Positions 1 through 8,200 of a stretch of DNA of 64,000 bases are shown piece after piece (within the stretch, counting starts at the first letter, position 1; every line of letters starts with the position of its first letter). The position numbers and the translations under genes are program-made. The stretch is from Amycolatopsis regifaucium (GTDB taxonomy: Bacteria; Actinomycetota; Actinomycetes; Mycobacteriales; Pseudonocardiaceae), in assembly GCF_001613935.1 (NCBI RefSeq), contig NZ_LQCI01000052.1, forward strand, positions 66,643-130,642, given 5' to 3'. The notes below the pieces were generated by a model. The model worked only from the letters and a program-made list of their open reading frames with translations, was not told the origin of the DNA and did not search any database.

Positions 1-110
1 CGCGGCACGACGCCTGGCACACCGACGTCTACACCGATGCCGACGGCACCTGGCGTTGTGTCTGGTCGCAAGCCACCGGCATCATGGACCTTCCGTCGGC
101 CGCACCCTGA
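1..110 (+). CDS. C-terminal end of an NTF2-like (DUF4440/SnoaL-type) protein, cut by window edge
   Basis: Reading from base 3, the plus strand encodes about 35 codons ending in TGA at 108-110. The peptide has the pattern W-H-T-D-V-Y-x6-G-T-W-R-C-V-W-S-Q-A-T-G. This resembles the last two beta strands of DUF4440/SnoaL-like NTF2-fold proteins, where a conserved G-x-W-R-v-v-x-S-Q ends the cone-shaped fold. The start lies outside the window. It converges on the methyltransferase gene and belongs to a different transcript. Its role cannot be judged from the fragment. Confidence 0.5.
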   Translation, partial: RHDAWHTDVYTDADGTWRCVWSQATGIMDLPSAAP

Positions 111-153
111 CCCGGTGGATTCTCGCCGCACCGCCGACGGCGGATCGTATGGG

Positions 154-879
154 TCATCCGGCCTTTCCGGATTCGATCACCCCGACGGACTCCTGTCCCA
201 GCTCGCGGCTGACGTAGGTCGAAGCCTCCAGGCCGTTGCCCAGGGGGACCTCCACGGAGAAGAATCCGTTCGCGCTGTCACGCACATGATCCAGGTATGG
301 CCGTGCCTGTACGCCGAACCGGCGCGTGGAGTTCGCGTAGATCTGCGCGCCGGGTCGCAACGCGGGCCGCAGGACGGTGAGCGCGTCCAGGTACGAACCC
401 ACCCAGCTGTCCAGGTACACCAAGTCGACCTGCTCACCGAAGCCCTTCAGGCTCGTCGCGGCGTCTCCCAACAGGAGCCGTACGTGGGAGTGCAGGCCTG
501 CCGCGGTGAAGTTCCAGCTCGCGTCCCTGGCCTTGCGTGGGTCGATCTCGGAGGTGAAGACGGTTCCGTGCCCGTTGTCCCGCATGGCCGCGGCGATGTG
601 CAGGGTGGAAAACCCGTAGGAGGTGCCGAGTTCGACCACCACGTCCGGTTTGATCGATCGGACCGCCGAGTACAACAGCAGTCCGATCTCCGGCGGTGAC
701 GCGAAGGCGCCATCTCGGTAGACCTCGAGGACGTCGCCCGGTTCCGGTTGCGCGTCCGTGCCACGCAGCAGCCGGTCCAGCGCGGGCTCCTCCCCCGAGT
801 TCCATCCGTTCCGGGCACCGATCCGGTCGAGCACGCGCCGCACCTTGGGCTCGTCGAGAGCCGTCCCGTCGTTGCGCAT
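154..879 (-). CDS. class I SAM-dependent O-methyltransferase
   Basis: This is a 241-residue Rossmann methyltransferase. Motif I is VVELGTSYGFST near residues 80-91, followed by an acidic residue after strand 2 (TSEIDPRKA) and a VDLVYLDSW segment typical of the catechol O-methyltransferase/Methyltransf_24 type. The N-terminal 60 residues form a helical cap. The ATG at 879 is preceded by a GGA-type ribosome site. It is the last gene of the minus-strand cluster, 24 bases after E2. Its likely role is O-methylation of a hydroxyl made by the upstream flavoenzymes, such as a hydroxytropolone or catechol-like group. The substrate is inferred from context only. Confidence 0.75.
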   Translation of the reverse strand: MRNDGTALDEPKVRRVLDRIGARNGWNSGEEPALDRLLRGTDAQPEPGDVLEVYRDGAFASPPEIGLLLYSAVRSIKPDVVVELGTSYGFSTLHIAAAMRDNGHGTVFTSEIDPRKARDASWNFTAAGLHSHVRLLLGDAATSLKGFGEQVDLVYLDSWVGSYLDALTVLRPALRPGAQIYANSTRRFGVQARPYLDHVRDSANGFFSVEVPLGNGLEASTYVSRELGQESVGVIESGKAG

Positions 880-903
880 TCGCTGTCCTTTCCGCCGTCA
901 GGG

Positions 904-2124
904 TCAGTTGTCCGCGAGGAGCCGCATCGGCTCCTCGACGCAGTCGGCCACGTAGCGAAGAAATCCGCCCGCCACGGCGCCGTCGCACACCCGGTGATCG
1001 AAGGTGAAGCCGAGCTGGACCAGATCGCGCAGTTCGATCCCGCCGTCGTGGCCCCACGGCCGGGCCACGATGCGGCCCACGCCGAGCATCGCCGCCTCCG
1101 GATGGTTGAGCAGCGGCGAGGCACCGTCCACTCCGAACACCCCGTAGTTGTTGAGGGTGAACGTCCCGCCCGACATCTCGGCGAGCGACAGCTCGCCCGT
1201 GCGGGCGCGTTCGACCAGCCGGGCCATCTCGGCCGCGAGTTCGGCGGTGCTCAGTTTTTGCGCGTCGCGCACCACCGGGACCACCAGTCCGTCCCGGCCC
1301 TGTGCGGCGAACCCGAGGTGCACGGCCCGGTGCAGGACCAGCTCGCCGCGTTCGACGTCCACTGTGGAATTGAGCTCGGGATACCTCGCCAGCGCGGCGA
1401 CGCAGACGCGGCCGAGCAGGGCCGACAAGCCGATCGGCCGGGCGTCGGTACTGATCCGCCGCCTCGCCGTGCGCAGCTCCGTCGCGTCGGCGTCCACCCA
1501 GCAGGTCGCGGCCGGGATCTCGCCGTGGCTGCGGGTGAACCGGTCGGCGGCGGTCTTGCGGCGGCCGCGGATCGGGACGCGCTGGGCCTCGTCGCCGGCC
1601 GCGGGCCGGGTGGCGGCGACGACGTCCGCGCGCACGATCAGCCCTCCGGGCCCACTGCCGCGCAGCTTCGTGAGGTCGACGCCGTGGTCCTTGGCCAGCC
1701 GCCGCACCACCGGTGAGGCCACCGCGACGGCACCGCGCGCCGGGGTCGCCGAGGTGCCGTCGCGAGTGGCGGGCTCCCGGCCGCCGAACAAGTCACGCCG
1801 GTTCCGCGTCGAGCGCCGGGTGGTGCCGTAACCGACGAGGACCGGGCCCGAGCCGGGATCGGCCGCGACCGGGGCTTCCTCGTCTTCGCCCGCCACCACC
1901 AGCAGCGGTCTCCCGATGGCGAGTGTCTCGCCTTCGGCCGCGCAGAGCACCGTGACGATGCCGCCGTGCGGGCTCGGCACCTCGACGGTCGCCTTCGCGG
2001 TCTCGACCTCGGCGACCGGCTGGTCCACGGCGATCAGGTCGCCGACAGCGACGAGCCACTGGACGACGGTGGCCTCGATCAGACCCTCGCCGAGGTCGGG
2101 CAGCAGGAATTCACGCGCCGGCAA
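904..2124 (-). CDS. 2-oxoacid dehydrogenase E2 (dihydrolipoyl acyltransferase)
   Basis: About 406 residues in the order lipoyl domain, E3/E1-binding domain, catalytic domain. The lipoyl lysine lies in the ETAKA turn near residue 45. The peripheral-subunit-binding domain (PVVRRLAKDHGVDL) is near 130-165, and the catalytic HRVCDG (HxxxDG) motif is near residue 375. I place the start at the TTG at 2124, because GGGAGG lies 8 bases upstream; the GTG at 2133 abuts the ribosome site. It overlaps the end of the E1 beta gene by 14 bases. It transfers an acyl group to CoA. With E1 it would form a branched-chain/aryl 2-oxoacid dehydrogenase, here probably making phenylacetyl-CoA. There is a single lipoyl domain, and no E3 gene is nearby. 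Confidence 0.9.
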   Translation of the reverse strand: MPAREFLLPDLGEGLIEATVVQWLVAVGDLIAVDQPVAEVETAKATVEVPSPHGGIVTVLCAAEGETLAIGRPLLVVAGEDEEAPVAADPGSGPVLVGYGTTRRSTRNRRDLFGGREPATRDGTSATPARGAVAVASPVVRRLAKDHGVDLTKLRGSGPGGLIVRADVVAATRPAAGDEAQRVPIRGRRKTAADRFTRSHGEIPAATCWVDADATELRTARRRISTDARPIGLSALLGRVCVAALARYPELNSTVDVERGELVLHRAVHLGFAAQGRDGLVVPVVRDAQKLSTAELAAEMARLVERARTGELSLAEMSGGTFTLNNYGVFGVDGASPLLNHPEAAMLGVGRIVARPWGHDGGIELRDLVQLGFTFDHRVCDGAVAGGFLRYVADCVEEPMRLLADN

Positions 2125-3163
2125 GGGAAACACCTCCCGGACGGCCGTCCCACTGCAGGCGCGCGAGGGCGTCGAGCACGCGGTCCACGCTCGGCAGATG
2201 GTGGCTCTCGAGCTTGGGCGGCGGGTACGGGATGTCGAACCCGGTCACCCGCAGCACCGGCGCTTCCAGCTGGTGAAAACAGCGCTCGGTGATCCGGGCG
2301 GCGATCTCCGCGCCCACTCCGCCGAAACCGGTCGCCTCGTGCACGACCACCGCGCGGCCGGTCCGGCGCACCAGTTCGCAGATCGTCTCGTCGTCCAGCG
2401 GGACGAGGCTCCGCAGGTCGAGCACGGCGACGTCCAGCCCCAGCGGTTTGGCCGCCTCCGCGGTTTCGAGGCACACCTCGAGGCTCGGCCCGTACGTGAT
2501 GAGCACGGCGTCCCGGCCCGGGCGGCGCACGACCGCGCGGCCGATGGGTGGCACGTCGAGGGTGCGGCGGAAGGGCTGCTTGCCCCAGTACAACCGTTTC
2601 GGCTCGAGGAACACGACCGGGTCGTCACTCGCGATCGCTTGCCGCAGCAGGCCGTAGGCGTCATCGACGGTGGCCGGGGTGACGACGTGCAGCCCCGGGG
2701 TGTGCGTGTAGTACGCCTCGGAGGAATCGCTGTGGTGCTCGACGCCGCCGATGCCGCCGCCGTAGGGCACCCGGACGGTGAGCGGGAGCGAAACCGCTCC
2801 CCTTGTCCGGTTGCGCATCTTGGCGGCGTGGCCGACGAGCTGCTCGAAGGCCGGATGGGCGAACGCGTCGAACTGCATCTCGACGACCGGACGGGCGCCG
2901 TAGAGGCACATGCCGATGGCGCTGCCGAGGATCCCTGCCTCCGCGAGCGGCGTGTCGGTGCACCGGTCTTCCCCGAACTCGGCGGTCAGGCCGTCGGTCA
3001 CCCGGAACACGCCGCCGAGCGCGCCGACGTCCTCACCCAGCACGTGCACGGACCGATCCGCCGCCATGCTGTCGCGCAGGGCGGCGTTGAGCGCACGGGC
3101 CATGCTTTCTTCGACGTCCTCGGGAGCGGGCCGTACCCGGGGACTCGTCTGGACGCTGGTCAC
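2111..3163 (-). CDS. 2-oxoacid dehydrogenase E1 beta subunit
   Basis: A 350-residue transketolase-type pyrimidine-binding plus C-terminal domain protein of normal length for PdhB/BkdB. Visible motifs are GEDVGALGGVFRVT near the N-terminus, the DTPLAEAGILGSAIG stretch around the ThDP-binding glutamate, and the LDLRSLVPLD segment of the C-terminal domain. The start is a GTG at 3163 that overlaps the E1 alpha stop (GTGA), so the two subunits are translationally coupled. The longer open frame upstream of this GTG is only an alternative reading of E1 alpha. It decarboxylates a 2-oxoacid together with the alpha subunit. The cluster context favours phenylpyruvate over branched-chain substrates, but sequence alone does not prove it. 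Confidence 0.9.
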   Translation of the reverse strand: MTSVQTSPRVRPAPEDVEESMARALNAALRDSMAADRSVHVLGEDVGALGGVFRVTDGLTAEFGEDRCTDTPLAEAGILGSAIGMCLYGARPVVEMQFDAFAHPAFEQLVGHAAKMRNRTRGAVSLPLTVRVPYGGGIGGVEHHSDSSEAYYTHTPGLHVVTPATVDDAYGLLRQAIASDDPVVFLEPKRLYWGKQPFRRTLDVPPIGRAVVRRPGRDAVLITYGPSLEVCLETAEAAKPLGLDVAVLDLRSLVPLDDETICELVRRTGRAVVVHEATGFGGVGAEIAARITERCFHQLEAPVLRVTGFDIPYPPPKLESHHLPSVDRVLDALARLQWDGRPGGVSLAGA

Positions 3164-4269
3164 GGCGAGGAATTCCCTTCCACGTCTTCGGAGAGCTCGG
3201 CGAGCAGGAACTCCCGCTGTTCGAGCAACTGGGGGGTCGGTTCGGCGTAGACGTGGTCGAACAGGCCGAGCGGGGCGACGGCGGGTTCGACGTGCATCCG
3301 CGTCCGCAGGTCGGCCGCCATCCGCTCGGCCGCGGCGCGGGCCTCTTCGATCGTCCCGGTGTCGAGCCCGCCGGTCTCCAGCAGATGACGTTCGAGTCTG
3401 GCCAGTGGGTCGCGTTCGCGCCACGCCTCCACCTCGGCGGTGGAGCGGTACCGCGTCGCGTCGTCGGCGTTGGTGTGTGCGTCGACGCGATAGGTCAGTG
3501 CCTCCACCAGCGTGGGGCCGCCACCGGCGCGGGCGCGGGCGACGGCTTCGGTGAGCACGCCCAGCATCGCCGGCGCGTCGTTGCCGTCGACGAGCACACC
3601 CCGGACGCCGTAGCCGACGGCTTTGTGCGCGAGCGTCGGCGCCGCGGTCTGCTTGGCGAGCGGCACGGAAATGGCGTATCCGTTGTTCTGCACCAGGAAC
3701 ACGACCGGCGCGCACCAGACCCCGGCGAAGTTCAGCGCCTCGTGGAAGTCACCCTCGCTGGTGCCGCCGTCCCCGACCAGCGCCATCGCGACGACGTCGT
3801 CCCCGGCGACCCGCGCGGCGTGCGCCAGGCCGACCGCGTGCGGCAGGTGGGTGGCCAGCGGGGTGCACAGCGGTGCGACCCGGGTGGCGTGCGGGTCGTA
3901 ACCGGTGTGCCAGTCGCCCCGCAGCAGCGTCAGAGTCTGCACCGGGTCGACGCCGCGCAGGACGACCGAAAGCGTGTCCCGATAGGTCGGGAACAGCCAG
4001 TCCTGAGTGGACAGTGCCAGTGCGGCGGCCACCTGGCAGGCCTCCTGCCCGGTGGACGAGGGGTACACCGCCAGCCTGCCCTGCTTCACCAGCGCGGTCG
4101 CTTGCTCGTTGTACCGGCGTCCGAGCACGAGTTCGCGGTAAAGGCGCAGCAGGTCCTCGGGATCGAGATCCGCCGCGGCGGGGGTCTCCAGCACGCGCAC
4201 CGGATCGTTGTCGGGCAGCAGCGCCGCGGTGTCGGGCCGGACGAGGGCGGTGTTTTCGGTGAGCGTCAT
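3160..4269 (-). CDS. 2-oxoacid dehydrogenase E1 alpha subunit (ThDP-dependent)
   Basis: A 369-residue PdhA/BkdA-type subunit. The ThDP/Mg2+ motif is visible as GDGGTSEGDFHEALN ending in QNN (GDG-x-NN) near residues 165-197, and the phosphorylation-loop region R-Y-R-S-x-A-E is near 270. The ATG at 4269 overlaps the stop of the MaoC-type gene (ATGA). The order E1 alpha, E1 beta, E2 without E3 is the usual bkd arrangement, but the neighbours are aromatic-pathway genes (DAHP synthase, chorismate mutase). That suggests a dedicated aryl-pyruvate dehydrogenase. A housekeeping branched-chain complex captured by the cluster remains possible. Confidence 0.9.
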   Translation of the reverse strand: MTLTENTALVRPDTAALLPDNDPVRVLETPAAADLDPEDLLRLYRELVLGRRYNEQATALVKQGRLAVYPSSTGQEACQVAAALALSTQDWLFPTYRDTLSVVLRGVDPVQTLTLLRGDWHTGYDPHATRVAPLCTPLATHLPHAVGLAHAARVAGDDVVAMALVGDGGTSEGDFHEALNFAGVWCAPVVFLVQNNGYAISVPLAKQTAAPTLAHKAVGYGVRGVLVDGNDAPAMLGVLTEAVARARAGGGPTLVEALTYRVDAHTNADDATRYRSTAEVEAWRERDPLARLERHLLETGGLDTGTIEEARAAAERMAADLRTRMHVEPAVAPLGLFDHVYAEPTPQLLEQREFLLAELSEDVEGNSSP

Positions 4270-4718
4270 CCCGCCACCGCTTCCCGGCGGCCGACGAGGA
4301 CGCGGGTCCGCAAGGTCAGGACGTCTTCACCGTCCGCGCCCGCGGCGGCGACCAGCAGGTGCACCACGCCGGTGTCCGGGCGGCGTGGATGGCCGACCGC
4401 CTGCTCGACCTCGGCGCGGACGGCGAGCACGTCACCGGCGAACACCGGCCGCAGGTACCGCACCTCGTCCAGACCGTAGGAACCCCGGCAGGCCGAGTCG
4501 GCGAGCAGCTGCGAGACGTACAGCCTGGTCGCGTGCGCGGTCGTGTGGTTCCCGCTCGCCACCAGCTTGCCGAACGGGCCGGCACTCGCCGCCGCTTCGT
4601 CGGTGTGGAAGGGCATCGGGTCCCATTGCCTGGCGTAGCCGATGATCTCCTCCTCGGTCATCGAGACCTGGCCGAGCTGGTGCTCGTCACCGGTCACGAA
4701 GTCCTCGAAACAGCGCAT
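4266..4718 (-). CDS. single-domain MaoC-type (R)-enoyl-CoA hydratase, TrlA/PaaZ-ECH-like
   Basis: A 150-residue hotdog hydratase with an AGGAGG ribosome site 6-8 bases before the ATG. The hydratase-2 signature is present as Y28-x4-D33-P-x2-F-H38-T-D, giving the expected catalytic Asp/His pair. A G-x-L-V-A-S-G-N segment follows. In the Streptomyces dihydroxytropolone cluster, TrlA is a stand-alone homologue of the PaaZ enoyl-CoA hydratase domain that diverts oxepin-CoA towards a seven-membered ring. This gene has the same size and stands beside DAHP synthase in the same way. It overlaps the DAHP synthase gene by 25 bases. The TrlA-like role is inferred from family and context. Confidence 0.75.
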   Translation of the reverse strand: MRCFEDFVTGDEHQLGQVSMTEEEIIGYARQWDPMPFHTDEAAASAGPFGKLVASGNHTTAHATRLYVSQLLADSACRGSYGLDEVRYLRPVFAGDVLAVRAEVEQAVGHPRRPDTGVVHLLVAAAGADGEDVLTLRTRVLVGRREAVAG

Positions 4719-6064
4719 GCCGTCCTCCTGTTCTCCGCGGCCTGGTCCTCGAACACCATCGCGAGTTCGAGGGCCAGATGCAGGGACTGATCGTGATTGA
4801 GCCGCGGATCGCACGCGGACTCGTAGCGGGTGGCCAGGTCGTCGAACCCGACACCCGAACTGCCGACGCATTCGGTCACGTCTTCGCCGGTGAGCTCCAG
4901 GTGCAGGCCACCCGCGTGGGTGCCCAGCTCGTGGTGGACCGCGAAGAAACCCCGTACCTCGCGCAAAATGTCGTCGAAGTGACGGGTCTTGTGTCCATCG
5001 GGCGCGGTGATCGTGTTGCCGTGCATGGGATCGCAGATCCAGATCGCCGGGGACCCGCTGTCGCGGACCCGCTCCACCAGCGGCGGCAACAGGTCGCGGA
5101 CCCGGTCGGCGCCCAAGCGGGCGATGAAGGTGAGCCGGCCCGGCTCCCGATCCGGGTCGAGCCGTTCGGCCAGCGCGAGCGCCTCTTCCGGCCGCGCCGT
5201 CGGCCCCAGTTTGACCGCGACGGGGTTGCGTACCCGGGCCGCGAACGCCACATGGGCGCCATCGGGCTGACGGGTGCGTTCGCCGATCCACAGGAGATGG
5301 CCCGAGCTGCCGTAGTCGTCACCGGTGCGGGGGTCGGTGCGCACCAGGGCCGTCTCGTAGTTCAGCAGCAGCGCCTCGTGGCTGCTGTAGAAGTCCGGCG
5401 CGCGCAGATCGCTGTCCGCCCCGGCGTAGCCGGCGAGGAACCGCAGCGCCACCGAGATCTTCTCGATCAACTCCTGGTGCCGCTCGTTGCGGGGGCCGCG
5501 GGCGGCCATCTCCCGGATCTGTTCGTGCAGCGCCGTCAGGTCGATGCCGTCGTGTCCGATCAGCGCGCTGATCTCGTCGAGGGTGTCGGCCGAGGAGCGG
5601 TACGTGCGCAGCAGCCGGTACGGATCGATCCGGCGCGCGTCCTCGGTGAACTCGACGTCGTTCACCGCGTCGCCCAGGTAGGACGGCAACGTCACGCCAT
5701 CACGGGTCTCGACCGGCCGGGAGCGCGGTTTCGCGTACTGGCCTGCGATCCGGCCCACCTGCACGACTCCGAGTCCGGAGGCGCAGGCCAGGATGACGGC
5801 CATCTCCCGCAGGCAGCGCAGCTTGCCCCGCACCGAGGCGGGCGTCGCCTTGGCGAACGTCTCGGCGCAGTCACCGCCCTGCAGCAGCATCGCGCGGCCG
5901 AGCGACACGTCGGCGAGGCGGCCGCGCAGCCGGTCGCACTCGCGAGGCGCCACAAGTGGCGGATAGCCGGCCAGTTCGGTCTCGACCGCCACGATGTCGG
6001 GGCCAGTGGGCCAGTCCGGCTGGTGCGGCGCGCGCTCGGCGCGCCACGTCGGCAACACGGTCAT
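4694..6064 (-). CDS. class II 3-deoxy-D-arabino-heptulosonate 7-phosphate synthase
   Basis: A 456-residue plant/actinomycete-type (class II, AroA-II) DAHP synthase. Signatures are LQGGDCAE near residue 60, NPVAVKLGP near 285 and WICDPMHGNT near 345. It condenses phosphoenolpyruvate with erythrose 4-phosphate, the first shikimate step. It overlaps the chorismate mutase stop (ATGA). A cluster-borne copy normally serves as a flux booster, relieved of control by primary-pathway products. TrlB in dihydroxytropolone clusters is such a copy. With the mutase next to it, it should raise prephenate and phenylpyruvate supply. Confidence 0.95.
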   Translation of the reverse strand: MTVLPTWRAERAPHQPDWPTGPDIVAVETELAGYPPLVAPRECDRLRGRLADVSLGRAMLLQGGDCAETFAKATPASVRGKLRCLREMAVILACASGLGVVQVGRIAGQYAKPRSRPVETRDGVTLPSYLGDAVNDVEFTEDARRIDPYRLLRTYRSSADTLDEISALIGHDGIDLTALHEQIREMAARGPRNERHQELIEKISVALRFLAGYAGADSDLRAPDFYSSHEALLLNYETALVRTDPRTGDDYGSSGHLLWIGERTRQPDGAHVAFAARVRNPVAVKLGPTARPEEALALAERLDPDREPGRLTFIARLGADRVRDLLPPLVERVRDSGSPAIWICDPMHGNTITAPDGHKTRHFDDILREVRGFFAVHHELGTHAGGLHLELTGEDVTECVGSSGVGFDDLATRYESACDPRLNHDQSLHLALELAMVFEDQAAENRRTACAVSRTS

Positions 6065-6336
6065 GGTCGTGTCCTTCCGGGCTCGGTGCCGCGGCAGAGC
6101 CGCAGGAGGGTTTCGGCCAGGGCGCCACCGGTGCCGCCCAGCGCGTCGCGATAGCGTCCGATGACGGCCTCTTCACGCCCTTCGGCGATCCGCGCGCCAC
6201 CGGTCTCCGTCCGCCGCTGCTGAATGCTGCGGGAAATCTCCAACCGCTGCCGCAGCAGCGCGATGATGGACTGGTCGAGCTGGTCGATCCGGGCCCGATC
6301 GGTCCGGAAGTCCAAGGTTCCTTGCTGCTCGGGCAC
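6061..6336 (-). CDS. AroQ-type chorismate mutase (stand-alone)
   Basis: A 91-residue all-helical AroQ protein. The first helix contains RARIDQLDQSIIALLRQRLEIS with the usual active-site arginines, and the central helix has the R-x-E-E-A-V-I pattern. The start is the GTG at 6336, with GGAG 6 bases upstream. It converts chorismate to prephenate. In Streptomyces the trl protein TrlH joins a prephenate dehydratase to a mutase domain; here only the mutase is present, so dehydration to phenylpyruvate must be done by a dehydratase encoded elsewhere. The stop overlaps the DAHP synthase start; class II synthases are often complexed with a small mutase, and this pair may be too. Confidence 0.88.
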   Translation of the reverse strand: MPEQQGTLDFRTDRARIDQLDQSIIALLRQRLEISRSIQQRRTETGGARIAEGREEAVIGRYRDALGGTGGALAETLLRLCRGTEPGRTRP

Positions 6337-6345
6337 TGCGTGCTC

Positions 6346-6966
6346 CTATCTGCCGCGGTAGCTGTGGAGGGTGACGTGGACCGGTTCGGTGCCGTCCGAT
6401 CCGGCGAAACCGCGGCGGCCGGGTTCTTCCCAGGCGGCGGGCTTGGTTTCGCGCAGGCTCGCCAGGCTTCGCCGTGCGAGGTCCTGATAGGTGCGGGTCC
6501 CGTTGGCCTTCCAGTCGATCTCAACGTCCGTCAGCTCACGCAGCACCTTCGCCGGGCTGCCCGCGATCAGGGAACGGGCGGGCACCCGGGTTTCCGCCTT
6601 GAGGAAACTCATCGCCCCGACGAACGACTCGTCCTCGACGATGACTCCGTCCATCAGGACGCTGTTCATTCCCACCAGCACGTCCCGGCCGACCTGGCAC
6701 CCGTGCAGCACGGTGCCGTGGCCGACGTGCCCGTTCTCGCCGACCACCGTGACCGAACCGGGGAAAGAGTGCACGACGCAGCCGTCTTGGATGTTCGCCC
6801 CGGCCCGGACCTCGATCCGGCCGAAGTCACCGCGCAGGCTGGCCAGCGGGCCGATGTAGCAGCCGGGGCCGATCAGGACGTCGCCGATGAGGACCGCGTC
6901 CGGGTGCACGAACGCCTCCGGGGCGATGACCGGGACCACTCCGTCGATTTCGTAGACGCGAGCCAT
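6346..6966 (-). CDS. PaaY/CaiE-type left-handed beta-helix protein, probable CoA thioesterase
   Basis: A 206-residue gamma-carbonic-anhydrase-fold protein made of hexapeptide repeats. The metal-binding histidines are visible in VVHSFPG and GHVGHGTVLHG. The segment around GPLASLRGDFGRI and NIQDGCVVH is the PaaY/CaiE signature. PaaY is a thioesterase that rescues CoA from seven-membered-ring shunt products of phenylacetate catabolism. In a tropolone pathway this activity would free the cycloheptatriene carboxylate before hydroxylation, the step assigned to TrlF. Whether TrlF itself belongs to this family is something I could not verify. The C-terminal tail of about 40 residues is extra. Confidence 0.8.
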   Translation of the reverse strand: MARVYEIDGVVPVIAPEAFVHPDAVLIGDVLIGPGCYIGPLASLRGDFGRIEVRAGANIQDGCVVHSFPGSVTVVGENGHVGHGTVLHGCQVGRDVLVGMNSVLMDGVIVEDESFVGAMSFLKAETRVPARSLIAGSPAKVLRELTDVEIDWKANGTRTYQDLARRSLASLRETKPAAWEEPGRRGFAGSDGTEPVHVTLHSYRGR

Positions 6967-6991
6967 CTGCCGCGTTCCTTTCGTTCCGGGG

Positions 6992-8200
6992 TCAGACGCC
7001 GAGACCGAGTTCGGCTTCGGCGTCGAAACCGTGGATCCAGGCGACGTTGTCCGCGAGGTGGGTGAGCCGCTCGTCGCGCTTCTCGGCCTCCGGCCCGTCG
7101 GGGACCTGGAAGCATTCGCCGTTGGTCCGCGAGCCGATCTGCAGCTGCCGGGACCTGGGCTTGCGCAGGGCTTCGTACCGGCGCAGGGCTTCGGCGATCC
7201 CAGCCGGTTCACCTACGCCGGCGAGCTGCCCCGCCAGCACGACCGCGTCCTCGATCGCCTGGTTCGCGCCCTGCCCGTGGTGCGGCAGCATCGCGTGGGC
7301 GGCGTCGCCGAGCAGCGTGACCCGCGAAGTGCTCCAGCGGGAAAGCGGTTCGCGGTCGTACAGCGCCCATTTGCCGATGTTCCGTGCCCTGGCGAGGATC
7401 GACGTGACCACGGTGTTCCAGCCGTCGAACGCCGCCACCGCCTCGCCGACGTCGCCGCGCGTGACCCAGGATTCCCGGGTCCAGTGCCGGTCCGGAACCA
7501 CACCGAGGAAGTTGATCAGCCGCCCGCCGCTGACCGGGTAGCAGATGAAGTGCCGCCCCGGTCCCGGGAACAACCAGAGCGCGGGCTTCCGCGGATCGAA
7601 TCCCGGACCCGGTGGGAGGTGGTCGATCGGGGTGAGCCCGCGCAGGCCACTGGTGCCGGAGAACGTCGCCTCCTGCGGACCCCACAGGGCCTCCCGCAAC
7701 GCGGAGTGCACGCCGTCGGCCCCGATGACGATGTCCGCCCGCGTGGTGACACCGTTGTCGAAGACCAGCTCCACGCCGTCGGCGTCCTCGGTGACCGAAA
7801 CGCATTTGTGTCCCAGGTGCAGTGCGCCGTCGGCGAACCCGTCCAGCAGCAACCGGTGCAGGTGGCCGCGGTGCACCGTGTAGTACGGCGAGCCGAATCT
7901 GCCGGTGTAGTGGTCACCGAGCTCGTGGGAGCAGAACACTTCGCCACCGGCCCACCGGTGGAACTGCGCGTGTGACGGCAGCACCGCGTCGGCGCGCAAG
8001 GCGTCACCCAAGCCGAGACGCTCCAGCAGCCTGCTGGCGTTGGCGCCGATCGCCACCCCCGCGCCGACCTCGGCGAACTCCTCGGCCTGATCGTAAAGCG
8101 TCGGCTCGAGGCCCCGGCGGCGCAGGGCGACCGCGGCGGCGAGCCCGCCGATGCCGGCCCCCACCACGGCGACCCGCGGGGACGCCTGCGCCGCGATCAC
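6992..8200 (-). CDS. group A FAD-dependent aromatic monooxygenase (salicylate-hydroxylase type), TrlE-like
   Basis: A 402-residue single-component flavoprotein. The N-terminal GxGxxG dinucleotide motif is VVGAGIGGLAAAVALRRRG (residues ~11-29), a central DG motif is GADGVHSALR, and the FAD ribityl motif is LLGDAAHAMLPHHGQGANQAIED near 285-310. The GTG start at 8200 overlaps the stop of the AfsA-like gene (GTGA). The enzyme class matches salicylate 1-hydroxylase, which performs ipso-hydroxylation with decarboxylation. TrlE of dihydroxytropolone biosynthesis does the equivalent on a cycloheptatriene carboxylate. That role is the best fit here but rests on family plus neighbours. Confidence 0.8.
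   Translation of the reverse strand: MIAAQASPRVAVVGAGIGGLAAAVALRRRGLEPTLYDQAEEFAEVGAGVAIGANASRLLERLGLGDALRADAVLPSHAQFHRWAGGEVFCSHELGDHYTGRFGSPYYTVHRGHLHRLLLDGFADGALHLGHKCVSVTEDADGVELVFDNGVTTRADIVIGADGVHSALREALWGPQEATFSGTSGLRGLTPIDHLPPGPGFDPRKPALWLFPGPGRHFICYPVSGGRLINFLGVVPDRHWTRESWVTRGDVGEAVAAFDGWNTVVTSILARARNIGKWALYDREPLSRWSTSRVTLLGDAAHAMLPHHGQGANQAIEDAVVLAGQLAGVGEPAGIAEALRRYEALRKPRSRQLQIGSRTNGECFQVPDGPEAEKRDERLTHLADNVAWIHGFDAEAELGLGV

Noticed and set aside
748..3250. Long plus-strand frames opposite E2 and E1 beta
   Set aside because: Shadows of well-defined dehydrogenase subunits; composition and lack of motifs show no coding signal.
904..4269. Housekeeping branched-chain or pyruvate dehydrogenase
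   Set aside because: Possible, but lack of E3 and coupling to the MaoC and shikimate genes favour a dedicated complex; kept as an alternative.
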